Assembly (NCBI GenBank): GCA_900318115.1
Contig: ONJJ01000024.1
Span: forward strand, 1 to 47,775
Origin: an uncultured Prevotellaceae bacterium
GTDB lineage: Bacteria; Bacteroidota; Bacteroidia; Bacteroidales; Bacteroidaceae
Reading direction: 5' to 3'
DNA: 47,775 bases
Shown here piece by piece: positions 17,637 to 27,078 of the stretch. The notes under the pieces are model-generated. The model was not told the DNA's origin, did not search any database, and worked only from the letters and a program-made list of their open reading frames with translations. Within the stretch, counting starts at the first letter, position 1; each line of letters begins with the position of its first letter. The position numbers and the translations under genes are program-made.

Positions 17637-18896
17637 GTGATGATGACTGAAAAGCGGAAGAAAGACATAGAGGAATTTGCTGGCGAGAAGCAGGCGTCTA
17701 TGAAACGACGCAGCGACGTCAATGACTACCACGGGCGCCATATCTACTTGGTGACACTGGCTGTGGAAGGGCGACGACCGCTGCTGGGACAGGTGGTGGG
17801 CAATCCCCTGGCAGCTGATGGCAGTGCTGATGCACCGCGGATTGAGCTGTCGGCGCTGGGAGGGGCTGTCTTCGATTGCTGGCAGCAGATTCCTCAGCGA
17901 CATCCAGAGGTGGAAATCCTCGCCCTCCAGATCATGCCCGACCACCTGCATGGCATCCTCTGGATCAAGGAGGAGATGCAGCAACATCTGGGGCGCATCA
18001 TTGGCGGATTCAAGACGGGGTGCAACAAGGCCTACAGGTTCTTCACTGCGGCACTGCCGCAGTCTACACCAAGCAAGGAACACACTCCCAGCCAGCAACC
18101 AACTCCCAGCCAGCAACCAGGCAGCCAGCAACCAACTCCCAGCCAGCAACCAGGCAGTCAGCAACCAACTCCCAGCCAGCAGCCAACTCCCAGCCAGCAA
18201 CCAGGCAGTCAGCAATCAAGTAGCCTGCAGGGAATGCCAGTCAGCAGAGTAGGTAACTCTTGCTCGGCGTATGCTGCGGCAGTGCCGCAGCGACCGTCCC
18301 CCCGCGAGCGCCACGAAGACCGCCACCACGGCCTCCTCTTCGAACCCAACTACAACGACCTGATCTGCAAAAGCTATGACATGCTCCCCACCCTGATCAA
18401 CTACGTCAAAGACAACCCCCGCCGCCTGCTCATGAAACACAGCCATCCAGAATACCTTCGCCCCTTCTTCGACCTCCACCTCGGCTCCCACATCTATAGC
18501 GGCATCGGCAACCTTGCGCTCCTTCGCGCTCCTCATCGCCTTGCCGTTCGTGTCTCTCGCCGCAACAACGAAATCCAGCTTCAAGAAGAACTGCATCGCT
18601 ACATGAACGCAGCCCAGTCGGGCACTGTCCTTATCTCCCCAGCTATCTCTCCTGGCGAAAAGCGCGTCATGCGCACCGCCTTCGACGCCAAGTTCCCCAC
18701 CGTCGTCATCATGGAAAACGGCTTCACCCCGCTCTCCAAACCCCATGGCGAACAATTCTATGCCTGTGCCGAAGGACGACTGCTCATGCTCTCACCCTGG
18801 CCTCATCACAATGACCACCAAAAAGTCACTGCCCAACAATGCCAAGCCATGAACCTCATGGCACAAGAACTGGCAGCCCTCGAAAAAAATTCTTGA
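17637..18896 (+). CDS. RAYT-type HUH transposase with minisatellite insert and extra C-terminal domain
   Basis: 419 aa. The Y1/REP-associated tyrosine transposase core is in the N-terminal part: HUH motif MPDHLHGI (His103, His105) and candidate catalytic Tyr133 (NKAYRF), then a Gln/Pro/Ser low-complexity stretch at ~145-205, then the core C-terminal helices (HHGLLFEPNYND, TLINYVKDNPRRLL). Residues ~325-385 (SGTVLISPAISPGEKR, VIMENGF, GRLLMLSPW) look like a DprA/SLOG-type Rossmann half, which is inference. RAYTs mobilise or maintain REP palindromes. A possible -7 box CATCTTTG is at 17617-17624. No sign of a surrounding IS. Confidence 0.75.
   Translation: MMMTEKRKKDIEEFAGEKQASMKRRSDVNDYHGRHIYLVTLAVEGRRPLLGQVVGNPLAADGSADAPRIELSALGGAVFDCWQQIPQRHPEVEILALQIMPDHLHGILWIKEEMQQHLGRIIGGFKTGCNKAYRFFTAALPQSTPSKEHTPSQQPTPSQQPGSQQPTPSQQPGSQQPTPSQQPTPSQQPGSQQSSSLQGMPVSRVGNSCSAYAAAVPQRPSPRERHEDRHHGLLFEPNYNDLICKSYDMLPTLINYVKDNPRRLLMKHSHPEYLRPFFDLHLGSHIYSGIGNLALLRAPHRLAVRVSRRNNEIQLQEELHRYMNAAQSGTVLISPAISPGEKRVMRTAFDAKFPTVVIMENGFTPLSKPHGEQFYACAEGRLLMLSPWPHHNDHQKVTAQQCQAMNLMAQELAALEKNS
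18045..18291 (+). repeat. Two REP-like palindromes flanking a 15/18-bp minisatellite inside the RAYT gene
   Basis: ACTGCGGCACTGCCGCAGT (18045-18063) and GCTGCGGCAGTGCCGCAGC (18273-18291) are perfect palindromes around one central base and share the core CTGCGGCANTGCCGCAG. Between them, ~18083-18220, CCAACTCCCAGCCAGCAA (18 bp) and CCAGGCAGYCAGCAA (15 bp) units alternate in frame. Confidence 0.85.
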
Positions 18897-18900
18897 GTAA

Positions 18901-18931
18901 GGTGTAATAATCTGTAAGGTTGCGGGTCTTA
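18901..18931 (+). promoter_or_regulatory. ECF promoter copy A: GGTGTAATAA-N13-GGGTCTTA
   Basis: GGTGTAATAA at 18901-18910 and GGGTCTTA at 18924-18931 with a 13-bp spacer, 20 bp before the ECF sigma ATG. An equal-spacing copy lies at 19804-19834, so both are probably -35/-10 elements read by this sigma factor. Confidence 0.75.
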
Positions 18932-18951
18932 TTAGCAGAAACAGCTGAAAA

Positions 18952-19503
18952 ATGACAGACAAGGAACTCGCACAGGAAGTTGTGCTGCATGGCAGCCACA
19001 AGGCATTCGCCGAGATTGTCCATCGCTATTCAGGCATGGTGTTCTCGAAAGCCTTGGGCGTGATGCATACAGAGGAAGGGGCGGCGGAGGTGACACAGCA
19101 AACCTTCGTCCGTGCCTATGAGAACCTCGACTCCTGGCGAGGCACAGAACTCACTCCTTGGCTCACCGCCATCGCCACCCACACTGCCCTGAAACTTCTG
19201 GACAAGGAACGCCGACGGCACACCACCCCCCTCGACACCCTCCCCTCGAGTGTGCTCGGCGGTTTTCCCGCCGAGACCTCCACCTACTCCGAAGAACACG
19301 AAGCGCAGCTGCAACAGATGGAAGCCGCCATCGCCCAACTGCCCGAGCAAGACCAGCAACTCCTGCGACTTCACTACTACGACCAGCGACACACTGCCGA
19401 CATCGCCCGCCAGACAGGACTTTCGCAGAGCAACGTCCTCGTGAAACTGCATCGCATCCGCGAACGACTAAAAAAAGCAATGACCCATGAACGAAATGAC
19501 TGA
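18952..19503 (+). CDS. ECF RNA polymerase sigma factor
   Basis: 183 aa. Region 2: FAEIVHRYSGMVFSKALGVM, then GAAEVTQQTFVRAYENLDSW and TPWLTAIATHTALKLLDKER. Region 4: AIAQLPEQDQQLLRLHYYDQ followed by HTADIARQTGLSQSNVLVKL and HRIRERLKKAM. The adjacent membrane-protein gene overlaps its end by 17 bp. Matching promoters ahead of this gene and ahead of the DUF6249 gene indicate autoregulation and a second output. Confidence 0.92.
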   Translation: MTDKELAQEVVLHGSHKAFAEIVHRYSGMVFSKALGVMHTEEGAAEVTQQTFVRAYENLDSWRGTELTPWLTAIATHTALKLLDKERRRHTTPLDTLPSSVLGGFPAETSTYSEEHEAQLQQMEAAIAQLPEQDQQLLRLHYYDQRHTADIARQTGLSQSNVLVKLHRIRERLKKAMTHERND

Positions 19504-19810
19504 TACCTTCATTGACCGCCTCATCACCGATACCCTGCACCGCCAGGAACTCGTCAGATACCTCGACCGAATCATCATCGCAGACGTTCGTCGGAGGGCT
19601 CGCCGTGCGTGGTTTCGCAAGTGGGCTCGCATCATTGTCTTCAGCTTCGGCCTGCCGCTGGTACTGCTGGTGTGGCTCGCGTGCGCGTACCTATATATAA
19701 AAGAACACGATGCCACGCCCTTCACGCTCTCCCTGATGGTGTGGCCTACTTTGGCTCTTGCGGCTTCTACCATCTATGTCCTCAAAACTTTTTCTGCTGA
19801 AGAGGTGTAA
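19487..19810 (+). CDS. Two-TM protein, candidate anti-sigma factor
   Basis: 107 aa. N-terminal ~45 residues are basic and helical (DRIIIADVRRRARRAWFRKW), followed by two membrane helices (~47-68 IIVFSFGLPLVLLVWLACAY and ~79-98 LSLMVWPTLALAASTIYVL). The 17-bp overlap with the sigma gene implies coupled translation and a sigma-binding role, but no known anti-sigma domain is visible. Its stop codon lies within the second ECF promoter. Confidence 0.6.
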   Translation: MNEMTDTFIDRLITDTLHRQELVRYLDRIIIADVRRRARRAWFRKWARIIVFSFGLPLVLLVWLACAYLYIKEHDATPFTLSLMVWPTLALAASTIYVLKTFSAEEV

Positions 19811-19834
19811 TAAAACTGCCTGCCGAGGGTCTTA
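19804..19834 (+). promoter_or_regulatory. ECF promoter copy B: GGTGTAATAA-N13-GGGTCTTA
   Basis: GGTGTAATAA at 19804-19813 and GGGTCTTA at 19827-19834, same 13-bp spacing as copy A, 57 bp before the DUF6249 gene. It starts inside the last codons of the upstream gene. Confidence 0.75.
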
Positions 19835-19891
19835 ACTATAGAAAGCACTCTCTGAATAAGCAATTATCTATTACTCAAAAAACAAAACAAT

Positions 19892-20293
19892 ATGGAAGCA
19901 ATGAACCTTGAAGGCGTTTTCGCCATCGTCTTATCTCTCTCTATCCCCATCGTGGCCATCCTGATGGTCTTCATCAGTGAAATCCAAAAGAAGAAGCACG
20001 ACACGGAACTGCGACTGGCTCTCATTCAGGCAGGCACAGACGCCGAAACGGCTAAAATCCTCATTGAGGAAAAATCCAAGAAAAAAGATAAATATGGCTC
20101 TCTGCGCACCGGTTGCTTTTTCGTTGGTGCAGGTCTCGGAGCTCTATGCAATGCCCTGTGTGGTGTGGACTACCACGATATTTACTACTGGATGACCGTC
20201 GCCGGTGGCATAGGCATCGGACTCATCATCGCCTTCGCCATCGAGTACAAGTTCTCGCAGAAAGAGCAGAAGGAAGAAAAGGAAGCCCTGTGA
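19892..20293 (+). CDS. DUF6249-like membrane protein
   Basis: 133 aa. An N-terminal membrane helix (~8-28, GVFAIVLSLSIPIVAILMVF), a charged cytoplasmic segment (EIQKKKHDTELRLALIQAGT, AETAKILIEE), two more helices (~73-90 and ~98-115) and a Lys/Glu-rich tail. Such proteins commonly accompany ECF sigma genes in Bacteroidota. Its own ECF promoter suggests it is the main target of the sigma factor. Confidence 0.7.
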   Translation: MEAMNLEGVFAIVLSLSIPIVAILMVFISEIQKKKHDTELRLALIQAGTDAETAKILIEEKSKKKDKYGSLRTGCFFVGAGLGALCNALCGVDYHDIYYWMTVAGGIGIGLIIAFAIEYKFSQKEQKEEKEAL

Positions 20294-20337
20294 GCACTCT
20301 TCCTCAAAAACATAAATACTCACTACAATAAAAATTA

Positions 20338-20371
20338 CCCCACCCCATCGTGATGATGAGGTGGGGCTTTC
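20338..20371. terminator. Two-way terminator between convergent genes
   Basis: Arms 20338-20349 and 20355-20366 pair 11 of 12 bases with a 5-nt loop. CTTTCT follows on the plus strand and TAATTTTT on the minus strand. Confidence 0.8.
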
Positions 20372-20408
20372 TATTCACCAAGTTTCCCTAACAAACTCGA
20401 GAAATAAC

Positions 20409-22751
<2,343 letters not shown>

Positions 22752-22801
22752 TTACACTCCTTTCCAATGATGTCTCATTTTCTTTTGCTGCTACTTTATT
22801 G

Positions 22802-23431
22802 CTATGAATTAGCAGCAGCAGCGGACAGCATACCCATGTAGGCGAAATGCCAGATGACGATTCCTGCCGTCACACTGACGTTCATGGAGTGCTTGGTTCC
22901 GAACTGAGGAATTTCCAGACAGCCGTCGCAGGCATCTACCACCTGCTGCTGCACTCCCTTAACTTCATTGCCGAGGACCACAGCGTACTTTTTATAAGCC
23001 TCCGGTTCATTTGCCTCCGATTCGCTTGCCTCCAGTTCATTCTTCTCCGCTTCATTTTTCTCCGACCTATAAATCTCCGGCCTGAAATCCTGCAGCATCG
23101 TGCTTCCTTCGCACTGTTCCACGGCCAGCAGCGTGTAGCCTTCGCTTCTGAGCCACGCCACCGCCTCCATGGTGTCGCTGAAATGACGCCATACCACAGA
23201 GTCCTCTGCTCCCAGCGCTGTCTTGTGGATCTCGGCATTCGGAGGAGTGGCGGTGATGCCGCAGAGAACCACTCCAGCTATGCGGAAAGCATCGCCCGTG
23301 CGAAACACAGAACCTACGTTGTACAGCGAACGCACGCCGTCGAGCACCACCACCAGCGGCATCTTCTCGGCCTCGTGGAACTGCTCGACGCTCATGCGTC
23401 CCATCTCCGTTATCTTCAGCTTGCGCATCAT
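22802..23431 (-). CDS. TrmH/SpoU-family RNA 2'-O-methyltransferase
   Basis: 209 aa. SPOUT motifs: LDGVRSLYNVGSVFRTGDAF near residue 30 (motif 1 with the conserved NxGxxxR), VVLGNEVKGV (motif 2) and SMNVSVTAGIVIW (motif 3). Between motifs 1 and 2 there is a Glu/Asn/Ser-rich insert (~123-150) encoded by a 15-bp tandem repeat. It lies 4 bp after nadA and is co-transcribed. The tRNA or rRNA target cannot be told from sequence. Confidence 0.9.
   Translation of the reverse strand: MMRKLKITEMGRMSVEQFHEAEKMPLVVVLDGVRSLYNVGSVFRTGDAFRIAGVVLCGITATPPNAEIHKTALGAEDSVVWRHFSDTMEAVAWLRSEGYTLLAVEQCEGSTMLQDFRPEIYRSEKNEAEKNELEASESEANEPEAYKKYAVVLGNEVKGVQQQVVDACDGCLEIPQFGTKHSMNVSVTAGIVIWHFAYMGMLSAAAANS
22999..23088 (-). 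repeat. Six 15-bp units inside the SpoU gene
   Basis: Units starting at 22999, 23014, 23029, 23044, 23059 and 23074 share a YCTCCRRYTC-type core on the plus strand. They encode in-frame SEANE/SEKNE-like pentapeptides. Confidence 0.75.
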
Positions 23432-23435
23432 CCCT

Positions 23436-24449
23436 CTACAGTCCGAGTTCCTTGCTGATCTGCAGCATTCTTTCTATGGGTCGGATGGCTCGCTCTGCCA
23501 CTTCCTTGTCCACGCTGACCACCGGCCATTCGTATTTCAGGCAGTTGTAGAGTTTCTGCAGCGTCACCAGCTTCATGTACTCGCATTCGTTGCAGGCGCA
23601 GGTGCTGTCGTCGGGTGGTGCAGGGATGAAGGTCTTCTGCGGAGCAGACTTCTGCATCTCGTGGAGGATGCCGCTTTCCGTGGCCACGATGAACTCCTCA
23701 GCCTCGTCGGCGATGGCGAACTTCAGCAGCGCAGCCGTGCTGCCCACCTTGTCTGCCAGCTTCACCACGGGTCCCTTGCACTCAGGATGCACCAGCACCT
23801 TGGCGTTGGGGTGCTCAGCCTTCAGTTCCAGAATCTTCTCCACGCTGAATCGTGCATGCACGTGGCAGGCACCGTTCCAGAGCAGCATCTGCCTGCCCGT
23901 GATGGAATTGATGTAGTTGCCCAGGTTCTGGTCTGGACCGAAGATGATGGGCTCATCTGCCGGCAGCGACTCCACGATCTGCCGGGCGTTGGACGACGTG
24001 ACTACCACGTCCGTCACGGCCTTCGTCGCTGCTGTCGTGTTGACGTAGCTGACGACGGTGTGACCCGGATGTGCCTCCACGAACTTGGCGAACTCGTCTG
24101 CCGGACAGCTCTCTGCCAGCGAGCAGGTGGCGTTCAGGTCCGGCACCAGCACTTTCTTGTCCGGACAGAGGATGGCAGCCGTCTCGCCCATGAAATGCAC
24201 GCCGCAGAGCACGATGATCTCTGCGTCCGTCTTGGCAGCCTGCTGAGCCAGCGCCAGGCTGTCGCCGATGAAGTCGGCAATGTCCTGCACCTCGCCGTCC
24301 ACGTAGTAGTGTGCCATGATGACGGCGTTCTTCTCCTTTGCCAGCCGCCGTATTTCTGCCTTCAGGTCTGTGCCTTCGGCAATGGGCTCATTGACGTAGC
24401 CCGCTTCTTTCCACTCTTTTTTCGACATAACATTAATATAATTGTTCAT
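23436..24449 (-). CDS. nadA: Quinolinate synthase
   Basis: 337 aa. It condenses iminoaspartate with dihydroxyacetone phosphate in NAD de novo synthesis. Markers: MAHYYVDGEVQDIADFIGDS, three cluster Cys for a [4Fe-4S] centre (in VLCGVHFMGE, LWNGACHVHARF and CACNECEYMKL), and HPECKGPV. An internal ATG at 24428 (MSKKEWKE) is an alternative start. It heads a nadA-spoU operon. The partner nadB is 2.6 kb away on the same strand. Confidence 0.95.
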   Translation of the reverse strand: MNNYINVMSKKEWKEAGYVNEPIAEGTDLKAEIRRLAKEKNAVIMAHYYVDGEVQDIADFIGDSLALAQQAAKTDAEIIVLCGVHFMGETAAILCPDKKVLVPDLNATCSLAESCPADEFAKFVEAHPGHTVVSYVNTTAATKAVTDVVVTSSNARQIVESLPADEPIIFGPDQNLGNYINSITGRQMLLWNGACHVHARFSVEKILELKAEHPNAKVLVHPECKGPVVKLADKVGSTAALLKFAIADEAEEFIVATESGILHEMQKSAPQKTFIPAPPDDSTCACNECEYMKLVTLQKLYNCLKYEWPVVSVDKEVAERAIRPIERMLQISKELGL

Positions 24450-24514
24450 TTCTTTTTTCCGAAAAAAAACTTTATGATGATGATGATAGGCTGTTAATTC
24501 TGTTAATAACTCTG

Positions 24515-24522
24515 CAAAGGTA
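24515..24522 (-). promoter_or_regulatory. -7 box TACCTTTG of nadA
   Basis: Minus-strand perfect match, 65 bp before the ATG at 24449 (86 bp before 24428). Confidence 0.6.
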
Positions 24523-24734
24523 CATATTTTCAGCGAAATAGCTTGTTAATAACTGAAGAAAAGTTGTTGAAAACTCATTTTTAACTTTTCGTTAACTTAT
24601 TTGCATATATGAAATGAATATTTAGGTGGTCTTTTTCCGAGACTTCCAAATTAGTTAGCGTAAAGTTTTGATTTTTTTTTCAACCGCTTTCAACGGAGTT
24701 ATCAACAGGTGGTGCTGTTTTATAAAAAAGACCA

Positions 24735-24814
24735 CGGATTACGCGTTTTTTTTAAGTTCTATATAAATAACGAACCTTATATAAATAACGAACCGTGTTC
24801 ATCCGCGTAATCCG
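24735..24814. repeat. Inverted repeat with nested 17-bp direct repeats
   Basis: CGGATTACGCG (24735-24745) is inverted exactly at 24804-24814. Between the arms TATATAAATAACGAACC occurs at 24760-24776 and 24778-24794. The 24450-24831 gap is otherwise AT-rich; beyond the nadA promoter I see no gene in it. Confidence 0.75.
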
Positions 24815-24831
24815 CGATCTATTTTAATTTC

Positions 24832-25488
24832 TCACAGCTGCCCCGCTTCTATCTGCCGCACGATTCGTTCTATCTCCGCATCCTCGCCTTCCGGGTCATA
24901 GTGCTTCTTCAGGCTGGCCTTGAACGTCCAGGCGAAGACCTGATAGAAAGCAGCTCGCATGGGACCCAGGAAAGCCTTTACGATGTCGTACGCCTCCTGG
25001 TTGCACTCGCGGTCTATGAGCTTGATGAGAATCTTGCCCTGCGAGAACGTCAGCTTCTTCATCACTGGCGTGTACTGCTTCTTGATGTCGTGCTCCACCT
25101 GCTTGATGTGCTCGTCCTTCGCTTTCTTGTTCGGCAGCGTTTCCAGCACCTCATACGTCTCTTCGAGCATCATCTTTGCCAGCTTTGCCAGAGGTAGCAC
25201 CTTCTTTATATTATATATGAGGCGTGTGTAGCGCTGGCGCTCTCGTTCGTTGCGGAAGACTTTCTTCTTGTACACCGGCAGTTCCGGCATCAGATACGTG
25301 TACATCGTATCGCCATCGACCACCGTTGGATATTTATATCTATAGAATTGCAGGTTCACCAGCGATGGCATCTCCTTGATGCCTTCGGGCATCAGTTCTT
25401 CGTTCGCCCACGGGTCATCGGACTCCGTCTGGGCGAAAGTAGCCGTAGAAAGAGTCATCAGGAGTGCTATGATGGCTATTTTATTCAT
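24832..25488 (-). CDS. DUF4294 exported protein
   Basis: 218 aa. Start chosen at 25488 (MNKIAIIALLMTLSTATFAQ, a clean signal peptide), since the -7 box at 25499-25506 lies inside the longer frame. DUF4294 features: LVNLQFYRYKYPTVVDGDTM, VYKKKVFRNERERQRYTRLI, YNIKKVLPLAKLAKMML, and LTFSQGKILIKLIDRECNQE. The family is conserved in Bacteroidota and its role is unknown. Confidence 0.85.
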   Translation of the reverse strand: MNKIAIIALLMTLSTATFAQTESDDPWANEELMPEGIKEMPSLVNLQFYRYKYPTVVDGDTMYTYLMPELPVYKKKVFRNERERQRYTRLIYNIKKVLPLAKLAKMMLEETYEVLETLPNKKAKDEHIKQVEHDIKKQYTPVMKKLTFSQGKILIKLIDRECNQEAYDIVKAFLGPMRAAFYQVFAWTFKASLKKHYDPEGEDAEIERIVRQIEAGQL

Positions 25489-25498
25489 TTTTTCGGCG

Positions 25499-25506
25499 CA
25501 AAAGTA
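25499..25506 (-). promoter_or_regulatory. -7 box TACTTTTG of the DUF4294 gene
   Basis: Minus-strand TAnnTTTG match 10 bp before the chosen ATG, implying a very short leader. Confidence 0.55.
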
Positions 25507-25602
25507 CAGCAAAAGTACGACATATATCTGCATTCTGCTTCTATTTTTGTGCTCCGTATTCATTTTTTAACGAACCAGAGCCATTATTTAAAAATAATAT
25601 TG

Positions 25603-25610
25603 TATATTTG
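25603..25610 (+). promoter_or_regulatory. -7 box TATATTTG of the SDR gene
   Basis: TAnnTTTG match, 50 bp before the ATG at 25661. Confidence 0.6.
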
Positions 25611-25660
25611 CGGCACTTAAAATCATTCAACCATAAACTTTAAACATTAAAGTATAAGCA

Positions 25661-26464
25661 ATGAATCCCTATCTGAATTTCTCTCTCGAGGGCAAGGTAG
25701 CTCTCGTGACGGGTGCCAGCTACGGCATCGGATTTGCCATTGCCAGCGCTTTCGCTGAGCAGGGTGCAACTATCTGTTTCAACGACATCAACCAGGAACT
25801 CGTGGATCGCGGTCTGAAGTCCTACGAGGAGAAGGGCATCAAGGCTCACGGCTACGTCTGCGACGTGACAGACGAACCTGCCGTTCAGGCTCTGGTGAAG
25901 AAAATCAAGGAAGAGGTGGGTACCATCGATATCCTGGTGAACAACGCCGGCATCATCCGTCGTATTCCCATGCACGAGATGGAGGCTGCTGACTTCCGCC
26001 GCGTCATCGACATCGACCTCAATGCTCCCTTCATCGTCTCCAAGGCTGTGCTGCCCGACATGATGGCCATGGGTCATGGCAAGATCATCAACATTTGCTC
26101 CATGATGTCTGAGCTCGGTCGCGAGACCGTCAGCGCTTACGCAGCTGCGAAGGGTGGCCTGAAGATGCTCACCCGCAACATCTGTTCGGAGTACGGCGGG
26201 TACAACATCCAGTGCAACGGCATCGGCCCGGGCTACATCGCCACTCCCCAGACGGCTCCTCTGCGCGAGCGTCAGCCGGACGGCAGCCGCCATCCCTTCG
26301 ACAGCTTCATCTGCGCCAAGACACCTGCTGGCCGCTGGTTGGATCCTCAGGAACTCACGGGTCCCGCCGTCTTCCTCGCATCCGAGGCTTCCAACGCCGT
26401 GAATGGTCACATTCTCTATGTCGATGGCGGTATCCTCGCCTACATCGGCAAGCAGCCTAAATAA
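25661..26464 (+). CDS. Gluconate 5-dehydrogenase-like SDR
   Basis: 267 aa classical short-chain dehydrogenase. Cofactor motif TGASYGIG (~18-25), NNAGII (~93), catalytic Ser in NICSMMSELG, and Tyr/Lys in SAYAAAKGG. PGYIATPQTAPLRE and the C-terminal YVDGGILAYIGKQP match the Ga5DH/KduD-type group common in Bacteroidota. It likely interconverts 5-ketogluconate and gluconate with NAD(P)H, or a related uronate intermediate. No other sugar-acid genes are adjacent, so substrate is uncertain. Confidence 0.85.
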   Translation: MNPYLNFSLEGKVALVTGASYGIGFAIASAFAEQGATICFNDINQELVDRGLKSYEEKGIKAHGYVCDVTDEPAVQALVKKIKEEVGTIDILVNNAGIIRRIPMHEMEAADFRRVIDIDLNAPFIVSKAVLPDMMAMGHGKIINICSMMSELGRETVSAYAAAKGGLKMLTRNICSEYGGYNIQCNGIGPGYIATPQTAPLRERQPDGSRHPFDSFICAKTPAGRWLDPQELTGPAVFLASEASNAVNGHILYVDGGILAYIGKQPK

Positions 26465-26492
26465 AGCAGACAACCTGCCGAAAGGCTCAAAT

Positions 26493-26563
26493 AGCCGGAA
26501 TGTATTTTCGGAATCTCGATTCTCTAATCCTGAATTCCCGAAAAAACACTCCGGCTTTTTTTC
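26493..26563 (+). terminator. Strong terminator after the SDR gene
   Basis: A long stem: AGCCGGAATGTATTTTCGG (26493-26511) pairs with 26538-26556 at 17 of 19 positions, followed by a T-run. Confidence 0.9.
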
Positions 26564-26656
26564 TCTTTCCCTTTTCTCTTTCCCTTTTCTTTTTTCTCTT
26601 TTCTTTTTTCTCTTCCCCTTTTTCCTTCATTTTTCTCTTTTCTCTTCTTCTCTTTT
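26557..26656 (+). repeat. ~100-bp polypyrimidine tract
   Basis: Almost pure C/T (TTTCTCTTTCCCTTTT-like units) between the SDR terminator and the ncRNA terminator. It has no coding content. Confidence 0.85.
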
Positions 26657-26677
26657 AATTTATTTTTTTGTGTCAAC

Positions 26678-26712
26678 AAAAAAAACGGCTCATCTCACGA
26701 TGAACCGTTTTT
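26678..26712 (-). terminator. Terminator of the predicted ncRNA
   Basis: Arms 26699-26712 and 26681-26694 pair 13 of 14 bases with a 4-nt loop. Eight T follow on the minus strand (A at 26678-26685). Confidence 0.85.
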
Positions 26713-26955
26713 AGCTATGAACAAATCTTGTTGAATCTTTCAGATTAACTTTTTCAGTGCTCACATGCACTTTATCCACTCTGTCGCATCACTGCGCCGG
26801 AAGGCTGGTTAATCTGCAATCAATTTACCTTAACTAACTTACCTAAAGTCGAGTAGCTTTCGCTACTCAGGGATGAAAACCTTTAAAACTAACCTAATAC
26901 CATGAAAAACCGTATATCTTTGAGTCTCGCGCTCGAGACGTCTTGTCTTGTTTTG
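26678..26955 (-). ncRNA. Predicted ~280-nt structured non-coding RNA
   Basis: On the minus strand a TACCTTTG box (26962-26969) is followed by ~280 nt with no plausible ORF and then by a strong terminator. Helices visible in the RNA: GTCTCG-AGCG-CGAGAC (26924-26939), GAGTAGC-GAAA-GCTACTC (26851-26868, GNRA loop), and a 9-bp long-range pairing CAGATTAAC/GTTAATCTG (26808-26816 with 26741-26749) enclosing small hairpins. It is not tmRNA, RNase P or a tRNA: their hallmark sequences are absent. It could be the 6S-like 'Bacteroidales-1' class, but I cannot confirm that. The 3' end rests on the terminator; the 5' end is estimated. Confidence 0.65.
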
Positions 26956-26961
26956 ACGGTG

Positions 26962-26980
26962 CAAAGGTACGGACTTTCTG
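26962..26980 (-). promoter_or_regulatory. Promoter of the predicted ncRNA, extended AAGTCCG-TACCTTTG
   Basis: TACCTTTG at 26962-26969, preceded directly by AAGTCCG (26970-26976). The same 15-bp extended box is found ahead of genes in the 28.9-44.6 kb module. No clear -33 TTTG at 19-21 bp. Confidence 0.6.
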
Positions 26981-27078
26981 TGTAACTTATACACTATTGC
27001 CAAATATTTTTTGCTTTTTACCGCAAAAATATTGTGTTTCCTTGACTTATGTCAATATAAGTGTCCGTTTCACACCGC

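Noticed and set aside
18083-18220. Regular repeats that could suggest a CRISPR array
   Set aside because: Units are only 15-18 bp, directly joined without spacers, and translated in frame.
26901-26984. 27-codon ORF starting MKNRISLSLAL on the plus strand
   Set aside because: It is antisense to the predicted ncRNA, has no plus-strand promoter, and its codons come from the ncRNA's own hairpin and promoter sequences.
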